Counted from the first letter of the stretch, positions 16,092 through 25,973 are shown. The stretch: DNA of 64,000 nt from Altererythrobacter sp. Root672 (GCF_001427865.1 NZ_LMHH01000001.1:620001-684000), one strand, 5' to 3'. The notes: a model not told the origin generated them from the letters alone. Translations and numbers: made by a program.

Positions 16092-18881
16092 ATGCGGCAC
16101 GTGACTGGGCGAAGTGTAGCTGGCTTGCTGGTAGTGACGGCCTTGGCGTGGGCAAATCCCGCGCTTGCCGGACAAGAAGTACTCTATCAGCCGGCGCCTG
16201 ACTGGGTCGTTGAAGCCAGCCTGCCCGATGTTCGGCCGGGTCCGCCGCTGTTGATCTTCGACGACCAGCGGCGGATCGACGAGGGTCGGCTGTGGACTTA
16301 CGCCGACCGTGCGGTCCGGATCGACAATCCGCAGATGCTTACGGCTCTTGGTACGGTCCAGGCCGGATGGCTGCCGGACAAGGGCGATCTCATTGTCCAT
16401 CGCGTTTCCATCATTCGCGACGGGCAGGTGATCGACCTGCTTGGCCAGGGCACCAAGTTTGAGATCCTGCGGCGTGAACGCCAGCTCGAACAGCGGATGA
16501 TCGACGGTTCGCGAACCGCCACTCTGGCCGTGCCGGGCTTGCGGGTGGGTGACGTGCTGCGAGTCAGTTACACCGTGAGCCTCTCGGACCAGGCGCTCGA
16601 CAAGGAGGTCCAGGCGACGGCGGTGTTGCCCTCTGCGCCGTCCGAGGCGAAGTTTGGACGCGTCAGGATATCCTGGCCCGCCGATGCGGACATAAAGTGG
16701 GGCGCGACCAAGAGCGTTGCCGTATCTGAACCCGTGGTGCGTGACGGGTTTGCCACCCTGGAACTGAAAGTGCCGCTGGCCGAGGCGCCTCCGATGCCGG
16801 AAGACGCTCCGCTCCGTTATCGCATGCCGCCGTTGCTCCAGGTCGGCACTTTCGCGGACTGGCCAGAGGTGAGCCGGGTCATGGCGCCGCTGTTCGCGAC
16901 CGAGGGCACGATCGCTGCTGGCAGTCCGATCGCGCGTGAGGTCGAACGGATCGAAGCGGCCCATAGACAGCCCCTGGAGCGCGCCGTGGCCGCCTTGCGG
17001 CTGGTCCAGGACGAGATCGCTTACATGCTCAACGGCATGGAAGGCGGCAACTACATCCCGCAATCGCCCCAGCAGACCTGGGACATGCGCTACGGCGACT
17101 GCAAGGCGAAGACCCTGCTGTTGCTCGCCATGCTGCGCGAGATGGGGATCGAGGCGGAGGCGGTGACGGTCTCGTCTTCGATCGGCGATGCTGTTCCCGG
17201 CATGCTGCCGATGCCCGGCGCATTCGATCACGTGATCGTCCACGCCGTGATCGACGGCGAGGATTTCTGGCTCGACGGCACCAGCTACGGCGCCAGCATG
17301 GATGTCGTGCGCGAGGTTCCTCCGTTCCACTACGCCTTGCCCTTGCGGCTGGCTGGAGCTGACCTGATGCCGATGGCGCAGCGGCCTCAGCAATCCTTTG
17401 ACCAGATGGGCAAGATTACCTTCGATCATCGCGCCGGCCTCGACGTGCCGGCGTTGTTCGATGCCGAATGGACTCTCACCGGCGCCTACGCTGCGCGGTA
17501 TCGGGCGGTAATTGGCCAGACGGCCGAAGACCAGTTGCAAGACTACATCCAGGACTTCGCCACCGGAGAGCTGGGTGACGGTCAGGTCTATGACGGCCAG
17601 CTAACCTATGACGAAGGCAGCAACACGGCGACGCTGAAGGTGAAGGGCTTGATGACCTCGCCGTGGCAGTGGGACCGCGGCGTTGGTACCCGCCTGTTCA
17701 GCTTGCCGACCCAATCGGTCCAGTTCCGTCCGGACCGCGCCCGCGCAGCCTGGCGCGACATCCCTGTGGCGGTGCCGGGGCCCTATTCCGAAGATAGCGA
17801 GATAACCGTCCTGCTGCCGGAAAGCGCCCAGCCTTACGCGTTGGAGGGCAAGTCGGCATTCGACGCCGAGATTGCGAAGATACGCCTACACCGCGCCGCG
17901 GCGCTCTCGGGCGGCCGGTTGACCATTTCGGACCAGACATCGTGGCCGGGCGGCGAGATCGCTCCCGCGGAAGTGGCGGCTGAACGCCAGAAGGCGGCGC
18001 GATTTGGAAACTCGCAACTGGTGTTGCGGGCACCTGCCGACGCACGGCGCCGCTATGAAGCCGCCTCCCGGCAGGACCGCAAGCGCTTCGCCCCGATCGA
18101 GGCGGCCTATGCCAAGTTGATCGAACGCGATCCCGACGATCTCGACATCTACCGCGGCAGGGCCCAATTCCGCGCGGCGACCTGGGACTGGCAAGGCGCG
18201 ATGACGGACCTCGACACGGTGATCGACCGCGAAGGCAGTGCCGACGATTACCTCATGCGCGCAGCGTTGCGGACCGAGGTGGGAACACTCGAAGACGCGC
18301 TCGCCGACGCCGAAAAGGCGTGGGAACTCGAACCGTCGCTATCGGCGGCGATCGCGCTGGCCGACATCCTCCCCTATTTCGACCGCGTGGACGAGGCGAT
18401 CTCGCTGCTGGAGGAACAGGCCGGCAATGCCGAGCAGCAGCGTGCCATCGCCATCAGCGAATTGGAAGCCCAGGCGGGCCGCAAGGAAGAAGGGCTCGAA
18501 CGCATCGACGGCCTTCTGGCCCAGCGCCCCAACGACCCCGACATGCTCAACGCCAAGTGCTGGTACCAGGCGACCTGGAATTTCCGCGCCGAGGAACTGG
18601 CGGATTTGTGCACGCAAGCCGTCGAGAAGGCGGTGTTCTCGCCCCCGGTGCTCGATAGCCGCGCCATGGGCTACTACCGCCTGGGTCGCTTCACCGACGC
18701 GCTCAAGGATCTCGAGGCGGCGCTATCGGTCAATCCGGAGCTGACGCCGGCCCTGTTCATGCGCGGCGTGGTCAAGCGCGAGCTGGGCGATCGCGGCGGT
18801 GAAAAGGACATTCGCGAAGCCCTCGCACGGCAGCCCTCGCTTGAACGCCATTACGCGCGTTACGGGATCAAGGCCGACTAG
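16092..18881 (+). CDS. Secreted DUF3857/transglutaminase-like protein with TPR tail
   Basis: 929 aa from the ATG at 16092, preceded by GAAGGGGGA; the longer ORF from 16026 has no such site. Order: signal peptide (about 1-27, ending ALA-G), a DUF3857 domain (about 40-250), a transglutaminase-like core with a complete apparent triad (Cys337 in RYGDCKAKT, His380 in FDHVIVH, Asp395 in WLDGTSYG), a beta-rich region, then TPR-like helices from about residue 640 to the end. Proteins with this architecture are exported and uncharacterised; peptidase or crosslinking activity is only inferred from the triad. Its stop overlaps the convergent radC stop by 4 bp. Confidence 0.87.
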   Translation: MRHVTGRSVAGLLVVTALAWANPALAGQEVLYQPAPDWVVEASLPDVRPGPPLLIFDDQRRIDEGRLWTYADRAVRIDNPQMLTALGTVQAGWLPDKGDLIVHRVSIIRDGQVIDLLGQGTKFEILRRERQLEQRMIDGSRTATLAVPGLRVGDVLRVSYTVSLSDQALDKEVQATAVLPSAPSEAKFGRVRISWPADADIKWGATKSVAVSEPVVRDGFATLELKVPLAEAPPMPEDAPLRYRMPPLLQVGTFADWPEVSRVMAPLFATEGTIAAGSPIAREVERIEAAHRQPLERAVAALRLVQDEIAYMLNGMEGGNYIPQSPQQTWDMRYGDCKAKTLLLLAMLREMGIEAEAVTVSSSIGDAVPGMLPMPGAFDHVIVHAVIDGEDFWLDGTSYGASMDVVREVPPFHYALPLRLAGADLMPMAQRPQQSFDQMGKITFDHRAGLDVPALFDAEWTLTGAYAARYRAVIGQTAEDQLQDYIQDFATGELGDGQVYDGQLTYDEGSNTATLKVKGLMTSPWQWDRGVGTRLFSLPTQSVQFRPDRARAAWRDIPVAVPGPYSEDSEITVLLPESAQPYALEGKSAFDAEIAKIRLHRAAALSGGRLTISDQTSWPGGEIAPAEVAAERQKAARFGNSQLVLRAPADARRRYEAASRQDRKRFAPIEAAYAKLIERDPDDLDIYRGRAQFRAATWDWQGAMTDLDTVIDREGSADDYLMRAALRTEVGTLEDALADAEKAWELEPSLSAAIALADILPYFDRVDEAISLLEEQAGNAEQQRAIAISELEAQAGRKEEGLERIDGLLAQRPNDPDMLNAKCWYQATWNFRAEELADLCTQAVEKAVFSPPVLDSRAMGYYRLGRFTDALKDLEAALSVNPELTPALFMRGVVKRELGDRGGEKDIREALARQPSLERHYARYGIKAD

Positions 18882-19591
18882 ATCAGCCCTTTGGCGCGCA
18901 GCGAAGCGTGGCCGTCGCGTCCGATGATCAGGTGATCGTGGACGACGATACCGAGATGGCGGCCTGCCTCGGCGATCTTCTGCGTTAGCAGGATGTCCGC
19001 CCGGCTTGGTTCCGGATTGCCGCTCGGGTGGTTGTGGACGAGGATCAGGGCCGCGGCCCCGATATCGAGCCCACGCCGGATGACTTCGCGTGGATGAACC
19101 GAGGCTTCGTCGAGCGAACCGTCGCCGACATGGTGATCGAGGATCAGCCGGTTCTGCGTGTTGAGATAGAGCACCCGGACTCGCTCGACCGTCAGGTGCG
19201 CCATGTCGATGGTCAGGTAATCGAGCAACGCCTGCCAGCTTCCAAGAACCGGTTTCTCCCTCACTTCGCTACGAGCCATGCGCCGGGCTATCAGTGCGGC
19301 AATCTTGAGCGCCCCGGCACCGGCATCGCTGATGCCCTTGACCTGCTTGAGGGCATTCGGCTCCGCATCCAGCACACCGGCCAGCGAGCCGAACCGGGCC
19401 AGCAGGTCCTTGGCCATCGGCTTGGTATCGACGCGGGGAATCGCGGTGGCCAGGAGGTATTCGAGAACTTCGTAATCGGCGAGCGCCTCGGCCCCGCCTT
19501 CCAGCAGCCGCTGCCGCAAACGCGCACGATGGCCGGCGCTGTCTTTAGGCGCTTTCGGCTTCAAATCAGTCTCTTCGCCGGACAACTGCAA
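18878..19591 (-). CDS. radC: RadC/UPF0758 family JAMM-domain protein
   Basis: About 237 aa. An N-terminal helix-hairpin-helix-like region (YEVLEYLLA, VKGISDAGAGAL) precedes a JAB1/MPN domain with the zinc-binding set HNHPSGNPEPSRAD. Despite the historical name, a repair role in E. coli has been withdrawn; the function is unknown. There is no ATG start: TTG at 19591 is possible, but TTG at 19585 is better spaced from GAGGG, so the true start may be two codons in. Confidence 0.92.
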   Translation of the reverse strand: MQLSGEETDLKPKAPKDSAGHRARLRQRLLEGGAEALADYEVLEYLLATAIPRVDTKPMAKDLLARFGSLAGVLDAEPNALKQVKGISDAGAGALKIAALIARRMARSEVREKPVLGSWQALLDYLTIDMAHLTVERVRVLYLNTQNRLILDHHVGDGSLDEASVHPREVIRRGLDIGAAALILVHNHPSGNPEPSRADILLTQKIAEAGRHLGIVVHDHLIIGRDGHASLRAKGLI

Positions 19592-19649
19592 CCCTCATGC
19601 AAGCTTCCTGCATTGCCTTTACGGAGCCTAGCGCGCAAGTGTGCCGGCA

Positions 19650-22600
19650 ATGGCGACGCAAGCCGAGACTGAAGACCCGATACCCGAGCGCCCGCGTCGC
19701 CGCGTCGGCCGTTGGGTGCTGCTCGTCGTCGTGGCCCTCCTGGCTCTGGGCGTTTCGATCGTCTGGATTAGCCGGGAAGAGCTGGCTGACAGCCTGATCT
19801 CAAGCGAACTGGCCAAGCGCGGAATCCAGGCAAGCTACGAGATAGAGAGCATCGGCGGACACCGCGAAGTGCTTCGCAACGTGGTGGTCGGTGATCCGAA
19901 ACGTCCGGACCTGACGATTGAGCGTGCGGAAGTGACGATCGGATACGGGCTTTGGCTTCCCCGTATCGAGAGCATTCGGCTGGTTCGCCCGCGCCTGTTC
20001 GGCACTTACATCGACGGCAAGCTCAGCTTCGGTGCGCTCGATCCGTTGCTGTTCGAAGGCGAAAAACGCGCGTTCGAGTTTCCCGACATGCGGCTCACCT
20101 TGGTTGACGGGCGTGCGCTGGTCGAAGGTGACTACGGCCCGGTCGGGGTCAAGATCGATGGCAAGGGCCACCTGCAGGACGGCTTCAAAGGTGAACTGGC
20201 CGCCATTGCTCCCCGGCTCGCCGTTCCGGGTTGCCAGCCTATGCGGGCTACGGTCTACGGAAGTGTGGCGATCAAAGGTCGGCGCCCTGGGTTCGCTGGG
20301 CCACTTCGCCTGGGTGCGATTTCGTGCCCGGACCAACAGGTGCAAATGGCGCGGGCGGCTTTCCAGGTCGACGCCCGGGCTGACGAAGCGCTCAAGGTTT
20401 TCGAGGGTGAGCTTGGCGTCGATGTCGACACGATGCGCCTTACAGGCACGCAGCTTGCGGGTCTTGCCGGAGCCACCCGCTTTACCTGGCGCGACAACGG
20501 GCTGACCGCTCGTTACGAGCTTGCCGGAACCGATCTCACCACGAACCAGGTTGTCGCCGCGCGCCTCGCTCTTGACGGGTCGCTGCGGGCCCGGCGGAAT
20601 TTCGAGCGCGTCGAGATCGATACCAAGGTTGATGGCACTGGCGTGGGCTTGGGTAGCGGGCTCGACGGGGTTCTGGCCGATGCCGCAAAATCCACCGGCG
20701 ATACGTTGCTTGGCCCGATTCTCACGCAGATCCGGCGCCAACTCGAAGGCCAACAGGACGGCAACCGGCTTGTGGCCGATGTCACGCTCCGCCGCACCGG
20801 GGAGCGTACCAGCCTAGTGGTTCCCGACGCCTTCTTGCGTGGGCGAAACGGGGCGACCTTGCTGGCGCTGTCGCGTTTCCGGTTCGCTACTGGCGGAACC
20901 GAAGCCGCGGGGCTGTCGGGGAACTTTTCAACCGGTGGCGATGGGCTTCCCCGCATTGCCGGCCGGATCGAGCAGAGCGCGGACCGCGCGTTGCAGGTGC
21001 GCTTCAGCATGGCCGAATACGCCGTGGCATCGTCGCGACTGGAGATCCCCGAACTTGCCTTGGTCCGCCGGAGCGACGGGTTGCTCGGCTTTGCCGGCCA
21101 GATCAGGGCGAGTGGCGCGCTTCCCGGTGGACGGGCGGAGAACTTGTTGTTGCCGGTTTCAGGCAACTGGAGCCCCTCGACGGGTCTCGCGCTATGGCGT
21201 GATTGCACCGAGCTACGGTTCGATGCCCTGCAGGTCGCCAATCTCTCGTTCGGCCGCCATCGCCTCACCCTGTGTCCGGCTCGTGGGTCACCGATCGTTC
21301 GGTTCGGCAGCAACGGGTTGCGCGTAGCCGCAGGTGCGCCGTCTCTGCAGCTTGTGGGGCACCTGGGTGAAACGCCAATCGCGCTTCGCACCGGGGCCAT
21401 CGGTTTTGCCTATCCTGGCGCTGTTTCCGCCAAGCAGGTGCTGGTTTCGCTTGGGCCGCCCGACACTGCCTCGACATTCGCGATCAGCGATCTTTCGGCG
21501 CAAGTAAGTGATGACATCGCCGGGAAGTTCACTGGCGCCGATATTCGGCTCAGCGCTGTCCAGCTCGACCTTATCGGAGCAGAAGGCGACTGGCGCTATG
21601 CCGATGGCCGCATGACCATCGGTCATGCCCGGTTCCAACTCGTGGATCGAATTGATCCCGCTCGGTTCGAGCCTCTGTCGGCCGAAGACGCGGGTCTGGC
21701 GCTAATCGACAACCGCATCACTGCCGAGGCCCTTCTCCGCGAACCGAAGAGCGGCCGCGAAGTGGCCCGGGTGGATATCGTTCACAACCTCACCTCGGGC
21801 CGTGGCAATGCCGAATTGGCGGTCGCGAGACTCGTGTTCGACAGCACCCTGCAACCGCTCGATCTGACGCGCCGTGCCGAAGGCGTCATCGCTCTCGCCA
21901 AGGGCACTGTCGTCGGGACCGGGCGGATCGACTGGGACGAGCAGGGCATAACCAGCAGTGGTCGTTTCTCGAGCGAATCCCTCGATTTCGCGGCGGCATT
22001 TGGTCCGGTGAAGGGGGCTTCCGGCACGGTCGTATTCACCGACCTGCTTGGCCTTACCACGGCGCCCAACCAGAGCCTGAAGCTCGCCTCGATCAATCCG
22101 GGTATTGAAATCAACGACGGAGAAATCCGGTTCGCAATCCGCAACGGGGAAGTCCTCGCCGTGGAAGGCGGGTCATGGCCGTTCCTGGGTGGAATCTTGA
22201 GACTGCAGCCGGTCGAGATCCGGTTCGGGGTTCCCGAGGAGCGGCGCTATGTCCTTGAGATCGAAGGCCTCGATGCCGGGCGCTTTGTCGAGCGCATGGA
22301 GCTCAACAACATGGCGGCCACCGGCATCTTCGACGGCACGGTACCGCTGGTGTTCGATACCCTGGGCAATGGCCGGGTAGAGGGCGGATTGCTGACCTCG
22401 CGGCCGCCGGGCGGGAATGTCTCTTATGTCGGCGAGCTCACTTACGAGGACCTCGGCGCGGTGGCGAACCTCGCCTTCGATGCGCTGCGTTCGCTCGATT
22501 ATCGCCAGATGCGGGTGCAGATGGATGGCTCCCTGACCGGCGAAATAGTCACTCGCGTGCGGCTCGACGGGGTCAGCCAGGGCGTGGGAGCCAAGAAAAA

Positions 22601-22862
22601 TCTCATTACCAACGCCATCGCCGGATTGCCGGTGAGGGTGGACGTCAACATTCGCGCGCCGTTCTACCAACTGATCGGGGTGTCGCGCTCTCTCTACGAC
22701 CCAGCGGCCATTCGCGACCCGCGGGAAATCGGCCTGATCGATGACCAGGGCAATCCGATCATCCCCAAGACAGGCGGTACGCCGTCCGTCCCGGCACCGT
22801 CGAAAGACCCAATCGCAGATGAAGCCGTCATTCAGCGCCGCGAAAGCGAGGAAATGCCATGA
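19650..22862 (+). CDS. ydbH: YdbH-type AsmA-like inter-membrane lipid transport protein
   Basis: 1070 aa from the ATG at 19650 (GTG at 19641 is an alternative). One N-terminal membrane anchor (VLLVVVALLALGVSIVW) is followed by a very long periplasmic beta-rich domain, as in AsmA-clan bridges that carry phospholipids between the membranes. The C-terminal part, with GLDAGRFVERMELNNMAA and ATGIFDGTVPLVF, is characteristic of YdbH. It is longer than the E. coli protein (879 aa). It overlaps ynbE by 4 bp (ATGA), and ydbL follows: the full ydbH-ynbE-ydbL set. Confidence 0.9.
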   Translation: MATQAETEDPIPERPRRRVGRWVLLVVVALLALGVSIVWISREELADSLISSELAKRGIQASYEIESIGGHREVLRNVVVGDPKRPDLTIERAEVTIGYGLWLPRIESIRLVRPRLFGTYIDGKLSFGALDPLLFEGEKRAFEFPDMRLTLVDGRALVEGDYGPVGVKIDGKGHLQDGFKGELAAIAPRLAVPGCQPMRATVYGSVAIKGRRPGFAGPLRLGAISCPDQQVQMARAAFQVDARADEALKVFEGELGVDVDTMRLTGTQLAGLAGATRFTWRDNGLTARYELAGTDLTTNQVVAARLALDGSLRARRNFERVEIDTKVDGTGVGLGSGLDGVLADAAKSTGDTLLGPILTQIRRQLEGQQDGNRLVADVTLRRTGERTSLVVPDAFLRGRNGATLLALSRFRFATGGTEAAGLSGNFSTGGDGLPRIAGRIEQSADRALQVRFSMAEYAVASSRLEIPELALVRRSDGLLGFAGQIRASGALPGGRAENLLLPVSGNWSPSTGLALWRDCTELRFDALQVANLSFGRHRLTLCPARGSPIVRFGSNGLRVAAGAPSLQLVGHLGETPIALRTGAIGFAYPGAVSAKQVLVSLGPPDTASTFAISDLSAQVSDDIAGKFTGADIRLSAVQLDLIGAEGDWRYADGRMTIGHARFQLVDRIDPARFEPLSAEDAGLALIDNRITAEALLREPKSGREVARVDIVHNLTSGRGNAELAVARLVFDSTLQPLDLTRRAEGVIALAKGTVVGTGRIDWDEQGITSSGRFSSESLDFAAAFGPVKGASGTVVFTDLLGLTTAPNQSLKLASINPGIEINDGEIRFAIRNGEVLAVEGGSWPFLGGILRLQPVEIRFGVPEERRYVLEIEGLDAGRFVERMELNNMAATGIFDGTVPLVFDTLGNGRVEGGLLTSRPPGGNVSYVGELTYEDLGAVANLAFDALRSLDYRQMRVQMDGSLTGEIVTRVRLDGVSQGVGAKKNLITNAIAGLPVRVDVNIRAPFYQLIGVSRSLYDPAAIRDPREIGLIDDQGNPIIPKTGGTPSVPAPSKDPIADEAVIQRRESEEMP

Positions 22863-23104
22863 GAATTGCGAAATTGACCAAGCCCGCTGGCGCGGCGCAT
22901 AAGCCCCCGATGACGGGGAAGCGCAGGGCAATAGCGGGTGTGGTGGCGGTGCTGGGTTCGGCGCTGGCTGGAGGGTGCATCACAGTCGATGCGCCCGACA
23001 AGCCGATCGTGATCGAACTCAACATCAACATCACGCAGGAAGTGATTTACCGGCTGGCGACTGACGTCCAGCAGAACATTGACGATAACCCGGAGATTTT
23101 CTGA
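22859..23104 (+). CDS. ynbE: YnbE-type lipoprotein
   Basis: 81 aa, starting inside the ydbH stop (ATGA) with GAGGAA upstream. A basic N-terminus, a hydrophobic helix and the lipobox-like LAGGC (Cys40) predict outer-membrane lipidation. The conserved short mature domain (PIVIELNINITQEVIYRL) is the YnbE signature; in E. coli it forms a beta-strand cap on the YdbH bridge. It is longer at the N-terminus than E. coli YnbE (61 aa). Confidence 0.9.
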   Translation: MRIAKLTKPAGAAHKPPMTGKRRAIAGVVAVLGSALAGGCITVDAPDKPIVIELNINITQEVIYRLATDVQQNIDDNPEIF

Positions 23105-23105
23105 C

Positions 23106-23501
23106 ATGGCCTCCTATCCGCAAACCCTCGCCAAGACGCTGTTGGCAGGCCTGCTCGCGGCCGGTCTTGCCTTGCCGGCCCCGGCCTTCGCCCAGCGCGA
23201 TCCCGCTTACGAGGCCGCGCGCCAGGCAGGCCAGGTGGGCGAAAAGACCGACGGTTATCTCGGCGTGGTCGGTGATCAGCCGGCGGCGATCCAGAAGATG
23301 GTCGCGGACCTCAACATCAAGCGCCGCGCGAACTATGCAGAGCGGGCCCAGGCCCAGAACGCCACGCTGGAGGCCTATGCGCTGACCCAGGGATGCGTCC
23401 TCATCAGCCGCACTCAGCCCGGCGAAAAGTATCAGGCGCCTAGCGGGGCTTGGCAAACGCGGGGTGCGGGCCCTCCTGAACGCGATCCGCGCTGTCCGTA
23501 A
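23106..23501 (+). CDS. ydbL: YdbL-type periplasmic protein (DUF1318)
   Basis: 131 aa from the ATG at 23106, one base after the ynbE stop and downstream of CGGAGA; the longer ORF from 23079 overlaps ynbE. Signal peptide to about residue 31 (PAPAFA-Q). The body, with GQVGEKTDGYLGVV and LNIKRRANYAERA, matches DUF1318/YdbL, which in E. coli is thought to tune YdbH-YnbE multimer formation. Two cysteines near the end (QGCVLI and PRCP) could pair. Confidence 0.9.
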   Translation: MASYPQTLAKTLLAGLLAAGLALPAPAFAQRDPAYEAARQAGQVGEKTDGYLGVVGDQPAAIQKMVADLNIKRRANYAERAQAQNATLEAYALTQGCVLISRTQPGEKYQAPSGAWQTRGAGPPERDPRCP

Positions 23502-23603
23502 GGTTCCGCCCCCAACGGGGCGTACCTGAATTTGCGCGACCTTTCGAAGGAACGATCCGTTAACTGAGGCTTTCTGCTCCCGTAAGGGGGCGGTGGGCTA
23601 AGA

Positions 23604-25493
23604 ATGTCAGTTAAATCATTAAATTCGGGTCGCGCCGATCTCCTGGTCCAGAGCATTACGGACTACGCGATATACATGCTCGATCCTTCGGGCATTGTGA
23701 GCAGCTGGAATGCTGGCGCCGAACGGCTCAAGGGCTATCGTCCGTCTGAAATCATCGGACAGCACTTCGCGCAGTTCTACACCGAGGAAGACCTCGCCAG
23801 CGGCATCCCCGCGAAAGCCTTGAAGACCTCGCTCGAGGAAGGCCGCTTCGAAGCTGAAGGCTGGCGACTTCGCAAGGACGGGTCGCGCTTTTGGGCCAAT
23901 GTCGTCATCGACCCGATCCGCGACGAGCAAGGCACACACGTCGGTTTCGCCAAGATCACCCGCGACTTGACGGAGCACAGAGCGTCCGAAGAAGCGCTAC
24001 GCCAGAGCGAGGAGCGTTTTCGGCTGCTGGTCCAGTCGGTCACCGACTACGCGATCTACATGCTCGACCCCGACGGCAAAGTGTCGAGCTGGAATGCGGG
24101 TGCCCAGCGCTTCAAGGGCTATCAAGAGTGCGAAATCATTGGCGAGCATTTCTCGCGCTTCTATCTGCCGGAAGACCGCGCCGCGGGCATACCTGATCGC
24201 GCTCTCAAGACCGCCGCGGGCGAAGGGCGATTCGAAGCCGAAGGCTGGCGCTTGCGAAAGGACGGCTCGCGTTTCTGGGCCCATGTCGTGATCGATCCGA
24301 TCCACGATGGCGGAGCGACATTGATCGGCTTCACCAAGATCACTCGCGACCTGACCGAACGGAAGCGCGCTCAGGAGGCTCTGCAGAAGTCGCAGGAACA
24401 GTTCTTCCAGGCCCAGAAGATGGAAGCCATCGGCAAGCTGACCGGGGGCGTGGCGCATGACTTCAACAATATCCTCGCCGCGATCCTGGGGAGCCTCAGC
24501 CTGGCAAAACGGCGACTTGCGGATGGCGCTGACATCGACCGCTTCCTCGAGAACGCGATGACTGCTGCCGAACGGGGCGCTACTTTGAGCCAGCGGATGC
24601 TTGCCTTTGCGCGCAAGCAGGAGCTCTCGCTGGAGGCGGTCGACCTTCAAGACGCCGTCCGCAGCATGGCGGAGATTTTACAACGGACGATCGGGCCGGG
24701 GATCACCATCAGGACCGACTTTCCCCTGAGCCTGCCTCCGGCGCTGGCCGATCGCACGCAGCTCGAACTGGCGGTGATGAACCTCGTCGTCAACGCGCGC
24801 GACGCCTTGCCCGAAGGGGGTGAGGTGATCATTTCGGCTGAGGAAGCGTTTCTGCCCGACACTGTCGGTGCCTACGTCCGTCTGTCGGTTATCGATCCGG
24901 GCGATGGCATGAGTGCGGGCACCTTGGCTCGCGCAACCGAGCCGTTCTTCACCACCAAGGGAGTGGGGAAGGGCACCGGTCTGGGCCTGTCGATGGTCCA
25001 GGGCATGGTGGAACAATGTGGCGGTCGGCTGCTCATTGAGAGCGTCCCGGGCAAGGGCACGAAGGTCGAGATTCTGTTGCCGGTCGCTGAAGTTTCCGCG
25101 GCAACCGCGGTTACGCCCGAGGCGGATGGGGAACAGGCCTCTCCAACCGGGGCGCTGCGAATCCTGGCGGTCGACGATGACGAGATCGTGCTCCTCAATA
25201 CCGCGACCATGTTGTCTGACATGGGGCATCAGGTCCTGCAGGCCGATTCCGGGCCGAGCGCCCTGAGGGTCATTGCCAGCGAGGATCTCGATCTCATGGT
25301 CACCGATTACGCCATGCCCGACATGTCCGGCGGCGAACTGGTGGAAAAAGCGCGCGAGATTCGGCCCGATCTCAAGGTCATCGTCGTTTCGGGCTTTGCG
25401 GATCTGCCCGATGGCGAGGAGCTCGGCCTTCCGCGTTTGTCCAAGCCGTTTACGGAGGTCGAGCTGGCCAAGACGATCTCACAGATTGCTTGA
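23604..25493 (+). CDS. Hybrid sensor histidine kinase with two near-identical PAS domains
   Basis: 629 aa, cytoplasmic (no membrane helix). PAS1 (about 12-125) and PAS2 (about 141-254) both read TDYAIYMLDP...SSWNAGA...KGY and share the block EAEGWRLRKDGSRFWA, evidence of an internal duplication. Then HisKA with the phospho-His in GGVAHDFNNILAA, an HATPase_c domain (NLVVNARDALPEGG, DPGDGM, GKGTGLGLSMVQGM), and a C-terminal receiver with the acceptor Asp in MVTDYAMPDMSG and the Lys in LSKPF. It lacks the LOV cysteine motif, so the ligand is unknown. No response-regulator gene is adjacent. Confidence 0.93.
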   Translation: MSVKSLNSGRADLLVQSITDYAIYMLDPSGIVSSWNAGAERLKGYRPSEIIGQHFAQFYTEEDLASGIPAKALKTSLEEGRFEAEGWRLRKDGSRFWANVVIDPIRDEQGTHVGFAKITRDLTEHRASEEALRQSEERFRLLVQSVTDYAIYMLDPDGKVSSWNAGAQRFKGYQECEIIGEHFSRFYLPEDRAAGIPDRALKTAAGEGRFEAEGWRLRKDGSRFWAHVVIDPIHDGGATLIGFTKITRDLTERKRAQEALQKSQEQFFQAQKMEAIGKLTGGVAHDFNNILAAILGSLSLAKRRLADGADIDRFLENAMTAAERGATLSQRMLAFARKQELSLEAVDLQDAVRSMAEILQRTIGPGITIRTDFPLSLPPALADRTQLELAVMNLVVNARDALPEGGEVIISAEEAFLPDTVGAYVRLSVIDPGDGMSAGTLARATEPFFTTKGVGKGTGLGLSMVQGMVEQCGGRLLIESVPGKGTKVEILLPVAEVSAATAVTPEADGEQASPTGALRILAVDDDEIVLLNTATMLSDMGHQVLQADSGPSALRVIASEDLDLMVTDYAMPDMSGGELVEKAREIRPDLKVIVVSGFADLPDGEELGLPRLSKPFTEVELAKTISQIA

Positions 25494-25655
25494 ATCGTTA
25501 GGAGATTCCTTCCTCTGACGGTGGGGAGGTTCACGAGGCGGGGCGCTAGATGACTTCCATCGGTTGACTCGGGCGGACCCCCTTTCTAAAGGGGCGGCGC
25601 CCTCGGCGGGCAGGTCTTTGCCTGTGTCGGAAACTCCATATTAGCGGAGCCCAGC

Positions 25656-25973
25656 ATGAGCGACGAAACGCCCGAACGGGACCCCATCGGCGAGGATGCG
25701 CGGATCGACGCGCTCGGGGAGCGGCTGAAAGCTGCACGCGAGCGGGAAAATCAGCGCAACCGGCCGCAAGTGCAGGGCGCGGACGCCAGCTATAAGCTGG
25801 GCAACCGCGTGCTGGCGGAATTGCTGGGGGGGATGCTCGGTGGTGCGGTGATTGGTTGGGTAATCGACCATTTCGCCGGTACATCGCCTTGGGGTCTGTT
25901 GGTAATGCTGTTCCTCGGGATAGTCGTTGCCTTCAGGAACATAATCCGGATTTCCAGCCGGCGTCCCGACTGA
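25656..25973 (+). CDS. atpI: ATP synthase subunit I (AtpI/AtpZ type)
   Basis: 105 aa. A charged N-terminus (ARIDALGERLKAARERE) is followed by two membrane helices (AELLGGMLGGAVIGWVIDHF and WGLLVMLFLGIVVAF), the layout of alphaproteobacterial AtpI, which helps assemble the c-ring. First gene of the F0 cluster. The 160-bp gap upstream contains a CCCCTTT-AAAGGGG stem (about 25581-25597) and probably the operon promoter. Confidence 0.9.
   Translation: MSDETPERDPIGEDARIDALGERLKAARERENQRNRPQVQGADASYKLGNRVLAELLGGMLGGAVIGWVIDHFAGTSPWGLLVMLFLGIVVAFRNIIRISSRRPD

Noticed and set aside
15981-17540. 519-aa minus-strand ORF opposite the DUF3857 gene
   Set aside because: A shadow of the recognised plus-strand gene, with His/Arg/Gln-rich random-looking composition.
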